NCBI GenBank assembly: GCA_902774925.1
Contig: CACYKE010000013.1
Coordinates: 1 to 49,969 of the forward strand
Length of the DNA: 49,969 bases
Source: an uncultured Prevotellaceae bacterium
GTDB lineage: Bacteria; Bacteroidota; Bacteroidia; Bacteroidales; Bacteroidaceae
Direction of reading: 5' to 3'
Part shown: positions 26,596-35,164 of the stretch, one piece after another
Position numbering within the stretch: the stretch's first letter is position 1
Layout of the letters: every line of letters begins with the position of its first letter
Notes under the pieces: model-generated
Told to the model about the DNA's origin: nothing
The model's database searches: none
The model's input: only the letters and a program-made list of their open reading frames with translations
Made by a program: the position numbers and the translations under genes

Positions 26596-29072
26596 TTCTT
26601 CTGTCGGTTAAGCCATCGATAGACAGCGGGCTGTAACACATAAGCTAAAACAACTGCCGAGAGCAAACCTACAAGCGTTGAGAATCCGACACTACGAATA
26701 GCAGGATGATTTGCGAGAAGCATGCTGCTGACGGTCGTTATCAGGGTGACGGCACTGAGGAGAATGGCTGTCTTATGATAGTGTAGTTTGTTGTCGTTGT
26801 CAGACGTAAGCCCATTCATGACGAAGATGCTGTAGTCCACTCCGATACCGAAAATAAAAGTCGAGATGATGATGCTGATAAGATTGAAGCGCACGTCGAA
26901 CAATACCATTGCTCCAAGCACGATGAGCCAACTGAATAAAATCGGCATGAAGCCCAGCAAGGTGTGCTTGACATTAAAATGGAAACTCAGCAGCAACACG
27001 ACAAAGACGAAAAGCATGGAAATCCACTGCAGCACGTTGAAGTCATCATTCATCTGGAGCAGCGTGTCGGTAGTATAGTAATAAGTATCGAGCACCAGCA
27101 GATTGGGGTCGCTGGCAATGGCATCACAGATACGGATATAGTCGCTCTCGCTGCTGCGCACGGAGTCGTTGGCACAGCGTACAGAGGTAAAGCAAAGATA
27201 ATCGTCGCCATACGAATGTTCCATCAGCGTCGACTGATAACCTGCGGGAATCAGCCCTGCGGCATAGAGCGAGTCTGGCTCGTAGTCGCTGGCAGCCGCT
27301 TCGAAGAAAATATCGAAGGCCTCGGGAGTAAGGTCGGCCTGTGGTGCCGTCTGCGCTATCAGCATGCGCACCTTGCCGAGCCTATCCGGTGTCCAGTAAT
27401 TCTTCCATGCATCGATGCGCTCCTGCTGAACATGCATGGGAACGAAAACCTGATTGGTATGAGTATAGTCCTTGACAAGACCGAGTTGCTGCAGCGAATC
27501 GAGCTTACGGTCAAGGATGGCGAAATGGCTGATGGCCTCCTCCATCGTTTGGCCTTTACTGGCAAAGTATTTCGTCTTGTCGCCGGTATAGGTCTTGCTA
27601 CGAAGCAAATTTTCCGAGTGTTCAGTCATCGGGTCCTCATAGCCCAGATTATGCATGTCGGCATCGAAACGAATGCCGCCCACAAGGTAGGCACCGATAC
27701 CAACGACTATCACCAGACAAACAATGGCCAACAAGGGCTTGTTGCGGTCAAAGGGATAGCTGTTGATAGCCTCGATAAAGGCAGGGAAACCTTTTCCCTC
27801 TGACCTTTGACCTTTGACCTCCAACAACTGCGGTATATAAACCAATGAGAACAGCGTCGTGCCGAGGATGGCAAAAGCGGCAAACAAACCAAAGTCCTGC
27901 AATAGGGCGGTATTGATGAAGATAAGTCCTGCAAACGAACCGATGGTGGTGACACAGCCCAGCAAGACGGGCTTTACCTGGTCGCGCAGCAATTGCTCTC
28001 CATCAGCCACATATTGGTGATGAGTCAGAATATGGAGTACATAACTCAGGGCAACACCCAGCACCACACCGCCTATACCTAAAGCCAGCAACGAGAATTC
28101 CCCTTTCAGCCAATACATGATCGACAGGCCGAAGAGGGTGCCGAAGACAACTGGCAACAACAGCAGGGGAATGGTATCCCAACGACGAATTGCGTGCCAC
28201 ACTCCGCCCTTTAGGTCGGAGAAACAGACAAATAGGAATACCAAGACCAAAACGAGTGCCCCGGCAATGGTAGTCGTCAGGTCGCGTTTGATGGTCGTGG
28301 AATTGTAATAACCACTTGCAGGCGTGCCGTGATAACTGATACGTACATCGGGATTGGTCGTGGCAAACTGCGCGATGAGTGTGTTCAACCGCTCAAAGAG
28401 TGCAGAACCTTGTCCTGTATTGGTCGAAGAGAAACGGGGTGTCAGGAAGGCGATGCACACCGTGGAATCGGGCACGAAGAAGTGGTTGTCTATCGTCTTA
28501 TAGCTGCCGGCACTCAGCAATGGTGCCATCTGCTCAGCCAACACATTGCGCATGCCCAGCGGGTCCATCTCTATCAGTTCCGGAAACATCTCTCCCACTT
28601 CGCTCAACAGGTCGTCGTGGTTTTCTTGCATCTGTTGGGCGAAGTGTTCACGTGTCAATAGTGAGTCGAAATGTGTGTAGGCCGTAGTGTCGATATAGGC
28701 TGGCAAATGCTCTGACAGATAGTCAATGCCGCTGGGTAGCAGGTCTTCATCCAAACGATAGAACAAGTCTTCTACCAGCATCGAATCTTGTCTGACGGAG
28801 TCAGCAAATGCATCGCAGACTTGCGTCAGTTTCCCGACGTCACTCCCCTCAAATAGCACGAATGTCTTGTCCTTGATTTTCAGGTCGGCAAAGGCGAGCT
28901 TAGTCGTGCCGTCCTCATTCTTTGACGACGGCATCAGCTTGTTGATATCCTCCTCCAGATGTAGCTGTGCGGCAAAATAGCCAAAGAAAGCGAACAAAGC
29001 TATCATCGACAGCCAGCAAATCAGTCGATGGTTGCGAAAATAACGATATATGTGAATGAAGAAACTTGTCAT
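26592..29072 (-). CDS. MMPL/RND-type lipid exporter
   Basis: An 826-residue inner-membrane RND-superfamily protein of the MMPL class. TM1 is at about 13-32, followed by a large periplasmic domain, a first bundle of membrane segments from about 260 to 420, a second periplasmic domain and a second bundle near the C-terminus with FGIGVDYSIFVMNGLT. The typical GxxxD motif of MMPL (GIGVDYS) is present. In this operon it probably exports the acyl product. It shares ATGA overlaps with its neighbours on both sides (29069-29072 and 26592-26595). Confidence 0.88.
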   Translation of the reverse strand: MTSFFIHIYRYFRNHRLICWLSMIALFAFFGYFAAQLHLEEDINKLMPSSKNEDGTTKLAFADLKIKDKTFVLFEGSDVGKLTQVCDAFADSVRQDSMLVEDLFYRLDEDLLPSGIDYLSEHLPAYIDTTAYTHFDSLLTREHFAQQMQENHDDLLSEVGEMFPELIEMDPLGMRNVLAEQMAPLLSAGSYKTIDNHFFVPDSTVCIAFLTPRFSSTNTGQGSALFERLNTLIAQFATTNPDVRISYHGTPASGYYNSTTIKRDLTTTIAGALVLVLVFLFVCFSDLKGGVWHAIRRWDTIPLLLLPVVFGTLFGLSIMYWLKGEFSLLALGIGGVVLGVALSYVLHILTHHQYVADGEQLLRDQVKPVLLGCVTTIGSFAGLIFINTALLQDFGLFAAFAILGTTLFSLVYIPQLLEVKGQRSEGKGFPAFIEAINSYPFDRNKPLLAIVCLVIVVGIGAYLVGGIRFDADMHNLGYEDPMTEHSENLLRSKTYTGDKTKYFASKGQTMEEAISHFAILDRKLDSLQQLGLVKDYTHTNQVFVPMHVQQERIDAWKNYWTPDRLGKVRMLIAQTAPQADLTPEAFDIFFEAAASDYEPDSLYAAGLIPAGYQSTLMEHSYGDDYLCFTSVRCANDSVRSSESDYIRICDAIASDPNLLVLDTYYYTTDTLLQMNDDFNVLQWISMLFVFVVLLLSFHFNVKHTLLGFMPILFSWLIVLGAMVLFDVRFNLISIIISTFIFGIGVDYSIFVMNGLTSDNDNKLHYHKTAILLSAVTLITTVSSMLLANHPAIRSVGFSTLVGLLSAVVLAYVLQPAVYRWLNRQKK

Positions 29073-29494
29073 TGCTGCACAAATATCTTAAGTTGCGCCT
29101 TGGCTATCATTTCCTTGCCAATACGACTCTCACCGTTAGCAATAGTCACATTGCCGAACGTAAAGCCGAATTCGATGGACGTATCTATCCTCTCGTCCAG
29201 GCGAGGGCGACGCTGACATTCGAAGCGTTTCACCTCACCGATAAGACCCACGGGGGGATTGTCAAAATGCTGATTCAGTATCTGACAGCCCATCATTGCC
29301 GAGCACGACTGGGCGATATGCTCTATCAGACATGTCTCGGAGATGGTGCCGTCGGGCAGCATGAAATAATTGTCAGCGCGGACGGTGAGAGCGGTGACGG
29401 CATGGGTGTCGTCACACGTCTCAATCTCGTCCAGCATGATGAATGGTTCACGCTGCGGAATCACCTGTTTGATGTCTTCGTCTTTCAGCTTCAT
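29069..29494 (-). CDS. FabZ-like hotdog protein with Gln for catalytic His
   Basis: A 141-residue hotdog-fold protein of the 3-hydroxyacyl-ACP dehydratase type. The segment that reads PHRxPF in FabZ reads PQREPF here, so Gln14 stands at the catalytic His position. The partner acidic residue is kept as Glu58 in CLIEHIAQSC. I recall the same PQREPF in other Bacteroidetes members of this subfamily, so it may be a subfamily trait with altered or lost catalysis. It overlaps acpP-like and MMPL genes by 4 nt each. Confidence 0.82.
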   Translation of the reverse strand: MKLKDEDIKQVIPQREPFIMLDEIETCDDTHAVTALTVRADNYFMLPDGTISETCLIEHIAQSCSAMMGCQILNQHFDNPPVGLIGEVKRFECQRRPRLDERIDTSIEFGFTFGNVTIANGESRIGKEMIAKAQLKIFVQQ

Positions 29495-29736
29495 GCAGGA
29501 ATATTCTGTTCGATGTAGTCGTATAAGTCGTTGAACGTCTGGATTTTGTGCAATTCCGATACAGGAATGGTTACCTTATAATTCACCTGCAGCAGGGCCA
29601 CCATATCCACCAGACTCAGACTGTCAAGACTCAAAGTTTCCTTGATGTTTGCATCCGGAGTGATGTCACTTACCTCTACTTCAAACTCACCTGCGAGCAG
29701 CTCATTAACCTGCTCAATAATTTCATTTCTTGTCAT
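29491..29736 (-). CDS. acyl carrier protein
   Basis: An 81-residue ACP with the phosphopantetheine serine Ser39 in LDSLSLVD. It is acidic and four-helical in pattern. It is a dedicated carrier for the pathway encoded around it, distinct from the general fatty-acid ACP, which is not in the window. The start codon follows an A-rich spacer of 40 nt after the ketosynthase, and its end overlaps the dehydratase start by 4 nt. Confidence 0.92.
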   Translation of the reverse strand: MTRNEIIEQVNELLAGEFEVEVSDITPDANIKETLSLDSLSLVDMVALLQVNYKVTIPVSELHKIQTFNDLYDYIEQNIPA

Positions 29737-29750
29737 AATTAATTTTTTAC

Positions 29751-29779
29751 TGTTTTAATTTTATAATGTTTTAATTTTA
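29751..29779. repeat. 13-bp direct repeat in KS-ACP spacer
   Basis: TGTTTTAATTTTA occurs at 29751-29763 and again at 29767-29779, a 16-bp period. The second copy contains the ketosynthase stop codon. On the coding strand it makes an A-rich leader for the ACP start, of the kind that replaces Shine-Dalgarno pairing in Bacteroidetes. Confidence 0.6.
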
Positions 29780-30997
29780 CATGTTCTTCACTATCAGCGT
29801 CGAATTGGTTCCTCCGAAACCAAACGAGTTGCTCAGGAACTGGTCGAAGGCAATCTCCTTGGTCTCACCCAGCACATTGATGCAGGCCGTCTCTTCGTCG
29901 GGATTCTCGAAATTCACGTTGCCGGCAATGAAGCCGTTCTTCATCATCAGCATCGAATAGATAATCTCCGAAGCACCAGCCATCCACATCTCGTGACCCG
30001 TCTGACTCTTCGTCGAAGTCACGGGCACATTACATTCGCCAAAGAACTGGGCGATGGCCTGAGCCTCACGGGCATCACCAATCTTCGTCGAGGTGGCATG
30101 GGCGTTCACATAGCCAATCTCCTTCGGACTGACACCGGCGTCCTTCAGACAAAGCTCCAGCGAACGGGCAGGACCAGCCACATTAGGCGTCGAGATATGG
30201 TCACCATTGCCCGAGAATCCCCAGCCTACAATTTCTGCCAGGATAGGAGCACCACGGCGCACGGCACTCTCGTAACTCTCCAGTATCACCGTTGCAGCAC
30301 CACCGCCAGGCACCAGTCCGTTGCGGTCGCGGTCGAAGGGACGGCTGGCCTTAGTGGCATCATCGTCGTCACGCAAGGCAAACGACTGGATGCCGTCGAA
30401 CGATGCCACGCCATACATGTTGGCCTCCTGAGCACCGCCACAGACCACACATTCTTGCAGGCCGTTGCGGATGAGCAATGCACCCAGTCCGATTGACTGT
30501 GAACCGCTGGCACAAGCCGCAGAGGCTGTCAGATTGATACCCTTCAGATGAAACAGGCATGCCAGGTTCATCGTCACCGTCGAGTTCATCGACTGGAAGA
30601 TGGCACCACTGCCACAGGCGGCCGTCGAACCGCAATTGCGGAACTTATCGAGGGCAAGCATCGTGGCCTCGGCTACGGAGTCGTTACCATAAATGATACC
30701 CACCTCATGCTGGTCGATATAGTCCTGATCCATGCGGGCAGCCTCCAAGGCGTCCTTCGTGGCCATATAGGCATACTGTGCCTCCTCGGGCATAAACTGC
30801 CGCTGGTTGCGACCGATAAACGGTTTCAGGTCAGGTCGCGGCACGTTGGCTGTAAACGGCGAGCGGAAGCCCGCATCGACACGTTCCTGACTCTTGATGA
30901 TTCCACTCTTTCCTTCATACAGGGACTGGCGCACCTCGTCGAGCGTTACGCCCAGACACGACCAGATTCCCATTCCTGTAATTACTACGCGATTCAT
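29777..30997 (-). CDS. beta-ketoacyl-ACP synthase
   Basis: A 406-residue type II ketosynthase of the FabF/KAS II class. The catalytic triad is complete: Cys162 in SAACASGSQS, His300 in VNAHATST and His335 in KSQTGHEM. It is therefore a condensing enzyme, not a chain-length factor. It is the only ketosynthase in this operon. Its product would be elongated on the adjacent ACP. The GNAT gene ends 37 nt upstream and the ACP gene starts 40 nt downstream. Confidence 0.92.
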   Translation of the reverse strand: MNRVVITGMGIWSCLGVTLDEVRQSLYEGKSGIIKSQERVDAGFRSPFTANVPRPDLKPFIGRNQRQFMPEEAQYAYMATKDALEAARMDQDYIDQHEVGIIYGNDSVAEATMLALDKFRNCGSTAACGSGAIFQSMNSTVTMNLACLFHLKGINLTASAACASGSQSIGLGALLIRNGLQECVVCGGAQEANMYGVASFDGIQSFALRDDDDATKASRPFDRDRNGLVPGGGAATVILESYESAVRRGAPILAEIVGWGFSGNGDHISTPNVAGPARSLELCLKDAGVSPKEIGYVNAHATSTKIGDAREAQAIAQFFGECNVPVTSTKSQTGHEMWMAGASEIIYSMLMMKNGFIAGNVNFENPDEETACINVLGETKEIAFDQFLSNSFGFGGTNSTLIVKNM

Positions 30998-31011
30998 AAT
31001 ATCTATTATTA

Positions 31012-31053
31012 AACTTCTTAACTCCTTAACTTCTCTAACTTCTTAACTCCTTA
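31012..31053. repeat. 17-bp direct repeat at GNAT-KS junction
   Basis: AACTTCTTAACTCCTTA occurs at 31012-31028 and 31037-31053. The right copy encodes the last residues of the GNAT protein (KELRS region) and its stop follows. On the coding strand the tract is a chain of AAGTTAAGGAGTTAAG-like units, which suggests slippage or duplication of the 3' end of the gene. Confidence 0.7.
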
Positions 31054-32174
31054 CAATAGCACCTGCGGCGCTTGACCATCTCCGGGTGCAGCGGCTTCCA
31101 CTGCGACAGTTCACGAACGTTGTCCTCCAACTGCGGGCCCGTCTCAGCCCAGCGGAATCCATATTTATTATAAATAGGAATGAGGTCTTCGAAGAACAAC
31201 GCGTTCACGCCATAGCCCTGCAAGTCGGGACGCACGGCAATCAACAGCATCTCGGCATTGTCCTCACACTTCCACTTCAGCGCCTTCAACAGATGATACC
31301 ACCCAAACGGCCACAGGCTGCCATCCGCCTTGCGCATGGCCTGCGAAAGAGCGCCCATCGTAACGGCAACGCCTACGACGTTGTCCTTCTCATCCACGAC
31401 GACAGGCATTAGGTGCAAGTCAACAACGGGCAGGTATTTGTGTACGAACTCGTCCACCTGCTCGTCCGAGAATCTGGTAAATCCGAACAACGGCGCGTAG
31501 GCCTCGTTCAACAAGTCGAAGACCTTCTTGCCATAGTCCTCGCGAACCATTCGGCTAGTGACCTTGATGACCCTCAGCCCCATCTGTTCCCTGCAATACT
31601 GGGCTACGCGCTGGTATCTGGCGGGAACCTCCTCAGGCACATTGATGCGAATCTGCACCCAGTCTACCTCCTTCTCCAGCCCTAAAGCCTCCATGTGGCG
31701 GGGATAGTAGTTATGGTTATAGATGGTGTTGGGCGAACCCATCATGTCGAAATCTTCAACCAGCATACCTTCCTTGTCGAAGTCGGTAATGCCCAGCGGC
31801 CCCTGTATGCGCGTCATGCCATACGACCGTCCCCACTCGGAAACAGCATCTATCAAGGCTCGCGACACGTCCTGGTCGTCAATGAATTCTATCATCGAGA
31901 ATCGCACGCATTTCGTCTGCCACTTCTCATTGGCACGCTGGTTGATGATGCCCACGATGCGACCTACAGGCTTTCCGTCCTGATAGGCCACGAAGGGCTG
32001 GAGACGCAATGCGCCCTGCTCGGCCTTTATCTTTTCCGGGTCAATCTGCGCACGGACCTCGCTCCGCATGTCAGGCACATATTGCGGACAATCGCGATAG
32101 ATGCGGTCGGTCAGATGAACGAAATCATTCACCTCCTTCCGGCACGTCACTTTTGTCACCTCTATCTTATTCAT
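31035..32174 (-). CDS. GNAT-like acyltransferase-fold protein
   Basis: A 379-residue protein with GNAT-like features, conserved in Bacteroidetes as I recall it. An N-terminal part has QPFVAYQDGKPVGRIVGIIN (acetyl-CoA-fold beta strands) and GITDFDKEGMLVEDFD. A C-terminal part has LLIAVRPDLQGYGVNALFFEDLIPIY, which fits the GNAT CoA loop Q/RxxGxG/A. Two GNAT-like halves are possible. It is the first gene behind the promoter at 32202-32231, and I infer N- or O-acylation in the lipid pathway, or only shared transcription. It has no membrane segment. Confidence 0.72.
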   Translation of the reverse strand: MNKIEVTKVTCRKEVNDFVHLTDRIYRDCPQYVPDMRSEVRAQIDPEKIKAEQGALRLQPFVAYQDGKPVGRIVGIINQRANEKWQTKCVRFSMIEFIDDQDVSRALIDAVSEWGRSYGMTRIQGPLGITDFDKEGMLVEDFDMMGSPNTIYNHNYYPRHMEALGLEKEVDWVQIRINVPEEVPARYQRVAQYCREQMGLRVIKVTSRMVREDYGKKVFDLLNEAYAPLFGFTRFSDEQVDEFVHKYLPVVDLHLMPVVVDEKDNVVGVAVTMGALSQAMRKADGSLWPFGWYHLLKALKWKCEDNAEMLLIAVRPDLQGYGVNALFFEDLIPIYNKYGFRWAETGPQLEDNVRELSQWKPLHPEMVKRRRCYCKELRS

Positions 32175-32201
32175 CCGTTGTTCTTTTTATTTAATTGCGC
32201 G

Positions 32202-32231
32202 CAAAGGTACGAATTTTTCCCCATTTAACAA
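32202..32231 (-). promoter_or_regulatory. promoter of the ketosynthase operon
   Basis: On the minus strand, TTG (complement of 32229-32231), a 19-bp spacer and TACCTTTG (complement of 32202-32209). The first start codon is 27 bp downstream. The rest of the 143-bp gap up to 32317 is T/C-rich and holds no gene. Confidence 0.78.
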
Positions 32232-32317
32232 CGTTTTTTCCCTTCTTTTTTCCTTCGCAACCCAATTCTTACCCATTATTAGGTACATTTCGGACATTCG
32301 CACCCTGCAAACATCCA

Positions 32318-32953
32318 TCAATATCCAAGACTCTCACCTACCAGCACGACGGCATGGCGGCCTCGCGGTGAGTTCCTGAGGAAGTGGACGTAGTTGCAGA
32401 TGGATTCGGGCGAGTTGCAGTTATGACACACGCCGTCCGTCTGGCAAGGAGTCTTGATGTCGAAGCGTGCTGCGTTGATAGGCGATGCCGTGCTGCGGGC
32501 CCTGGCAAGAGCAGCCTCCACGTTCTGCGCCACCTTGTTCAGGCCGATGATGAAAATCACCTTCTTAGGTCCCCACGTGATGGCAGCCACGCGATTGCCG
32601 TTGCCGTCGATGTTCACGATGACACCGTCCTCAGAGATGGCGTTGGCACTGGACAGATAGACATCTGCCGAGAACGCCCTGAGATACATCGCCTGCTTCT
32701 CCTCCGGCGTTTCTACGAGGTCGCGGTCGAGCACCTCCAGCGTGCCGCGACCCTTGAGATACTGCGGAATCCCCATATCGCGGACAGTCATCGTGCCGCC
32801 CCATGTCACACTACTTCCGTCCTCAATGAGTTCGGAAACTTTCTTCACAGCCTCTTCAGCCGTCGCACAATAGAATCCCTCTATGTGGCGACGCTTCAGG
32901 TTCTTGATAATCGTCTGAGCCAAACGCTCATTTCTTTGTTCTTGTGGTGTCAT
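32318..32953 (-). CDS. LUD-domain protein
   Basis: A 211-residue protein of the LUD (lactate-utilisation, LutC/YkgG-like) family. Segments VTWGGTMTVRDMG and VLDRDLVETPEEK are typical, and a cysteine cluster lies near the C-terminus (CQTDGVCHNCNSPESICN), possibly for metal or Fe-S binding. Stand-alone members of this short type are common in anaerobes and their role is unclear. The frame stays open upstream to 33448, but that part is out-of-frame sequence of the next gene, rich in Ser/Thr/Pro. I use the start at 32953. Confidence 0.85.
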   Translation of the reverse strand: MTPQEQRNERLAQTIIKNLKRRHIEGFYCATAEEAVKKVSELIEDGSSVTWGGTMTVRDMGIPQYLKGRGTLEVLDRDLVETPEEKQAMYLRAFSADVYLSSANAISEDGVIVNIDGNGNRVAAITWGPKKVIFIIGLNKVAQNVEAALARARSTASPINAARFDIKTPCQTDGVCHNCNSPESICNYVHFLRNSPRGRHAVVLVGESLGY

Positions 32954-32999
32954 AACGTAAATATATTTTATTAATATGCGAGATATATTCTTTTGTGGG

Positions 33000-33797
33000 T
33001 CAGACGCGGAAGCGGATATAGGCGCGGTCGTCGAAGGAGTTGTTGCCAGGGAGGAAGGCTTTAGTGGCCTTGAAAGTCCCGATGTTGAGCGGGTCGTCGC
33101 GGCGCTGCTGCTCGAGGCGTTGCTCGGAGTCGGCGAGTGTCGGCAGTAGAAAGGGATAGCCGTCGGAGGCGAGGACGATTTCCCAGGGTTGGAAGTCGAG
33201 TGTGATGACGCGCACGTATTTTTGTGGTATGGGGAATCCGTCGATGACAGCATAGGTTTTGTTTTGCTGTTGCATGGTTTCGAGCATGTGTGGAATGATG
33301 GCGTCACGTGCGGTGTCGTGATGGAGGAAATGTTCGGCGGGGAGATTGCTTCGCTTGATGATGTCGGCACGCTGCTCGGCAAGTTCCTGTTCGCAGGGCT
33401 TGGGATTGTCGTAGTATTGTCCGCCAACGAGACAGTGGCAGTCGCCAATCATCCATATCTCGCGGTTGAGACGGCTATAGACGACGGCGGATGCGGTGAG
33501 GCGCTCCTCTGGATGGAGGGCGAGTCGCTGGATGTCGCTACGGCTGTAGTGACGTGCGACGGCCGTGGTGACGCCATTGCAGAACTGGCGACAGGTGAGG
33601 GTGCCCTTGGCATGACATATGTAGCGGCTGACAAGTTGCATGCAGTAGCGTCCGTTGGAGCGGAAGAAGCTAAAGCGGCGGTCGGTCTTTGACGTGGAGC
33701 CGTCGATGACGGCAATATAGTCACGTGTGATGACAATGCCGTCCTCGCATTTCTTTATAGGACTCTTGGGGATAATGCTTTGTTCGATGATTTCCAT
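33000..33797 (-). CDS. divergent PP2C-like protein
   Basis: A 265-residue cytoplasmic protein that I think has a divergent PPM/PP2C fold. Evidence is the order of acid-rich motifs: AVIDGSTSK (about 29-37), IWMIGDCHCLVGG (about 120), VLASDGYPFLLP (about 220) and FDDRAYIRF at the end, in the places of DG, GD, SDG and DD in PP2C. I cannot prove catalysis. The start at 33797 puts the ATG about 5 bp from the -7 element, so the transcript is likely leaderless. The LUD gene follows 46 nt later. Confidence 0.6.
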   Translation of the reverse strand: MEIIEQSIIPKSPIKKCEDGIVITRDYIAVIDGSTSKTDRRFSFFRSNGRYCMQLVSRYICHAKGTLTCRQFCNGVTTAVARHYSRSDIQRLALHPEERLTASAVVYSRLNREIWMIGDCHCLVGGQYYDNPKPCEQELAEQRADIIKRSNLPAEHFLHHDTARDAIIPHMLETMQQQNKTYAVIDGFPIPQKYVRVITLDFQPWEIVLASDGYPFLLPTLADSEQRLEQQRRDDPLNIGTFKATKAFLPGNNSFDDRAYIRFRV

Positions 33798-33801
33798 GCG
33801 G

Positions 33802-33832
33802 CAAAGGTACAAATAAGCGAGCAAAATGCAAA
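33802..33832 (-). promoter_or_regulatory. promoter of PP2C-like gene, near-leaderless
   Basis: On the minus strand, TTTG (complement of 33829-33832), a 19-bp spacer and TACCTTTG (complement of 33802-33809). Only 4 bp separate the -7 box from the ATG at 33797, so transcription probably starts at or beside the start codon. Confidence 0.78.
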
Positions 33833-33849
33833 ATTAATCACAGATTTTC

Positions 33850-33880
33850 TTTGTTCTTTGCGCATTTATTTGTAGTTTTG
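33850..33880 (+). promoter_or_regulatory. promoter of NhaC-type antiporter gene
   Basis: TTTG at 33850-33853, a 19-bp spacer, then TAGTTTTG at 33873-33880. The chosen ATG is at 33890, so the leader would be only a few bases. It is back to back with the PP2C-like promoter. Confidence 0.75.
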
Positions 33881-33889
33881 CAGTCGAAT

Positions 33890-35164
33890 ATGAAGAAAGG
33901 ACTGTTGGCACTGTCGCCCCTTGGGGTATTTGTGGTGATGTATCTGGTGACGAGCATCGTGGCAGGGGACTTCTATAAGGTTCCCATCACGGTTGCATTC
34001 ATGGCGGCTTCGATGTATGCCGTCATGGTGTGTGGCGGCATTCCGTTGCGCAAACGCATCGACATCTACAGCCGCGGCGCCGGTACAGGGCAGATGATGC
34101 TGATGATCTGGATCTTCATCCTTGCAGGAGCCTTCGCCCACTCAGCGAAAGTGATGGGGTCAATAGACGCGACGGTGAATCTGGCACTGGCCGTGCTGCC
34201 GTCACAGATGTTATTGGCAGGATTGTTTCTAGCCGCCTGTTTCATATCGCTGAGCATCGGCACGAGCGTAGGCACCATCGTAGCATTGACACCTATCGCG
34301 GCAGGCGTGGCGACACAGACGGACACATCGGTGGCACTGATGACGGCAGTGGTCGTCGGTGGCTCGTTCTTCGGCGACAACCTCTCGTTTATCAGCGATA
34401 CCACCATCGTAGCCACCCAGACGCAGGGCTGTAAGCTCTCCGACAAGTTCCGTGTCAACTCGTTCATCGTCATTCCCGCGGCAGTAATCATACTGGTGGT
34501 TTACGTCTTCATGGGACAAGGTATGGCGTCGTCCGCCAACGTGCACGACATCGAACTGCTGAAAGTACTTCCCTACCTCATTGTTCTGATAACGGCCATT
34601 TTCGGTATGAATGTGATGGCGGTGCTGGCGCTGGGCATTCTGCTGACGGGTGCCATCGGTATGGTGCAAGGGGCGTACGACGTGTTCGGATGGATGCAGG
34701 CCATGGGTCAGGGCATTATCGACATGGGGGAACTCATCATCATCACCATGATGGCCGGCGGACTGCTGGAAATCATCCGTCACAACGGCGGCATAGACTA
34801 CTTGATAGAACGGTTGACGCGACACATCAGCACGAAACGCGGTGCGGAGCTGTCGATAGCGGCACTGGTGTCGCTGGTGGACCTGTGTACGGCGAACAAC
34901 ACGGTGGCCATCATCACCGTCGGCGGCATAGCCAAGCACATTGGCGACCGCTATGGCGTGGACAACCGCAAGGCGGCTTCGATACTCGACACGTTCTCGT
35001 GTATGATGCAGGGCGTGATACCCTACGGCGCGCAGTTGCTGATGGCTGCCGGACTGGCAGGACTGAACCCTGTGGCCATTATACCTTATTTATATTATCC
35101 GCTGGCCATCGGCATGGCGGCATTGTTCTCGATACTTTTCAGATACCCTAAACGATACTCATAA
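33890..35164 (+). CDS. NhaC-family Na+/H+ antiporter
   Basis: A 424-residue integral membrane protein of the NhaC/Na+-H+ antiporter group with about 10-12 hydrophobic segments. Features are GTSVGTIVALTPIA (about 124), SFFGDNLSFISDTTIVATQTQG (about 162-183, a family signature) and LVDLCTANNTVAIITVGGIAK (about 325). Related proteins also exchange malate/lactate or Na+/H+. I chose 33890, after the promoter. A start at 33851 would lie inside the promoter. A small unknown gene overlaps its end by one base. Confidence 0.88.
   Translation: MKKGLLALSPLGVFVVMYLVTSIVAGDFYKVPITVAFMAASMYAVMVCGGIPLRKRIDIYSRGAGTGQMMLMIWIFILAGAFAHSAKVMGSIDATVNLALAVLPSQMLLAGLFLAACFISLSIGTSVGTIVALTPIAAGVATQTDTSVALMTAVVVGGSFFGDNLSFISDTTIVATQTQGCKLSDKFRVNSFIVIPAAVIILVVYVFMGQGMASSANVHDIELLKVLPYLIVLITAIFGMNVMAVLALGILLTGAIGMVQGAYDVFGWMQAMGQGIIDMGELIIITMMAGGLLEIIRHNGGIDYLIERLTRHISTKRGAELSIAALVSLVDLCTANNTVAIITVGGIAKHIGDRYGVDNRKAASILDTFSCMMQGVIPYGAQLLMAAGLAGLNPVAIIPYLYYPLAIGMAALFSILFRYPKRYS

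Noticed and set aside
32954-33448. N-terminal extension of the LUD protein rich in Ser, Thr and Pro
   Set aside because: It is the PP2C-like gene read in another frame; the LUD domain starts cleanly at 32953.
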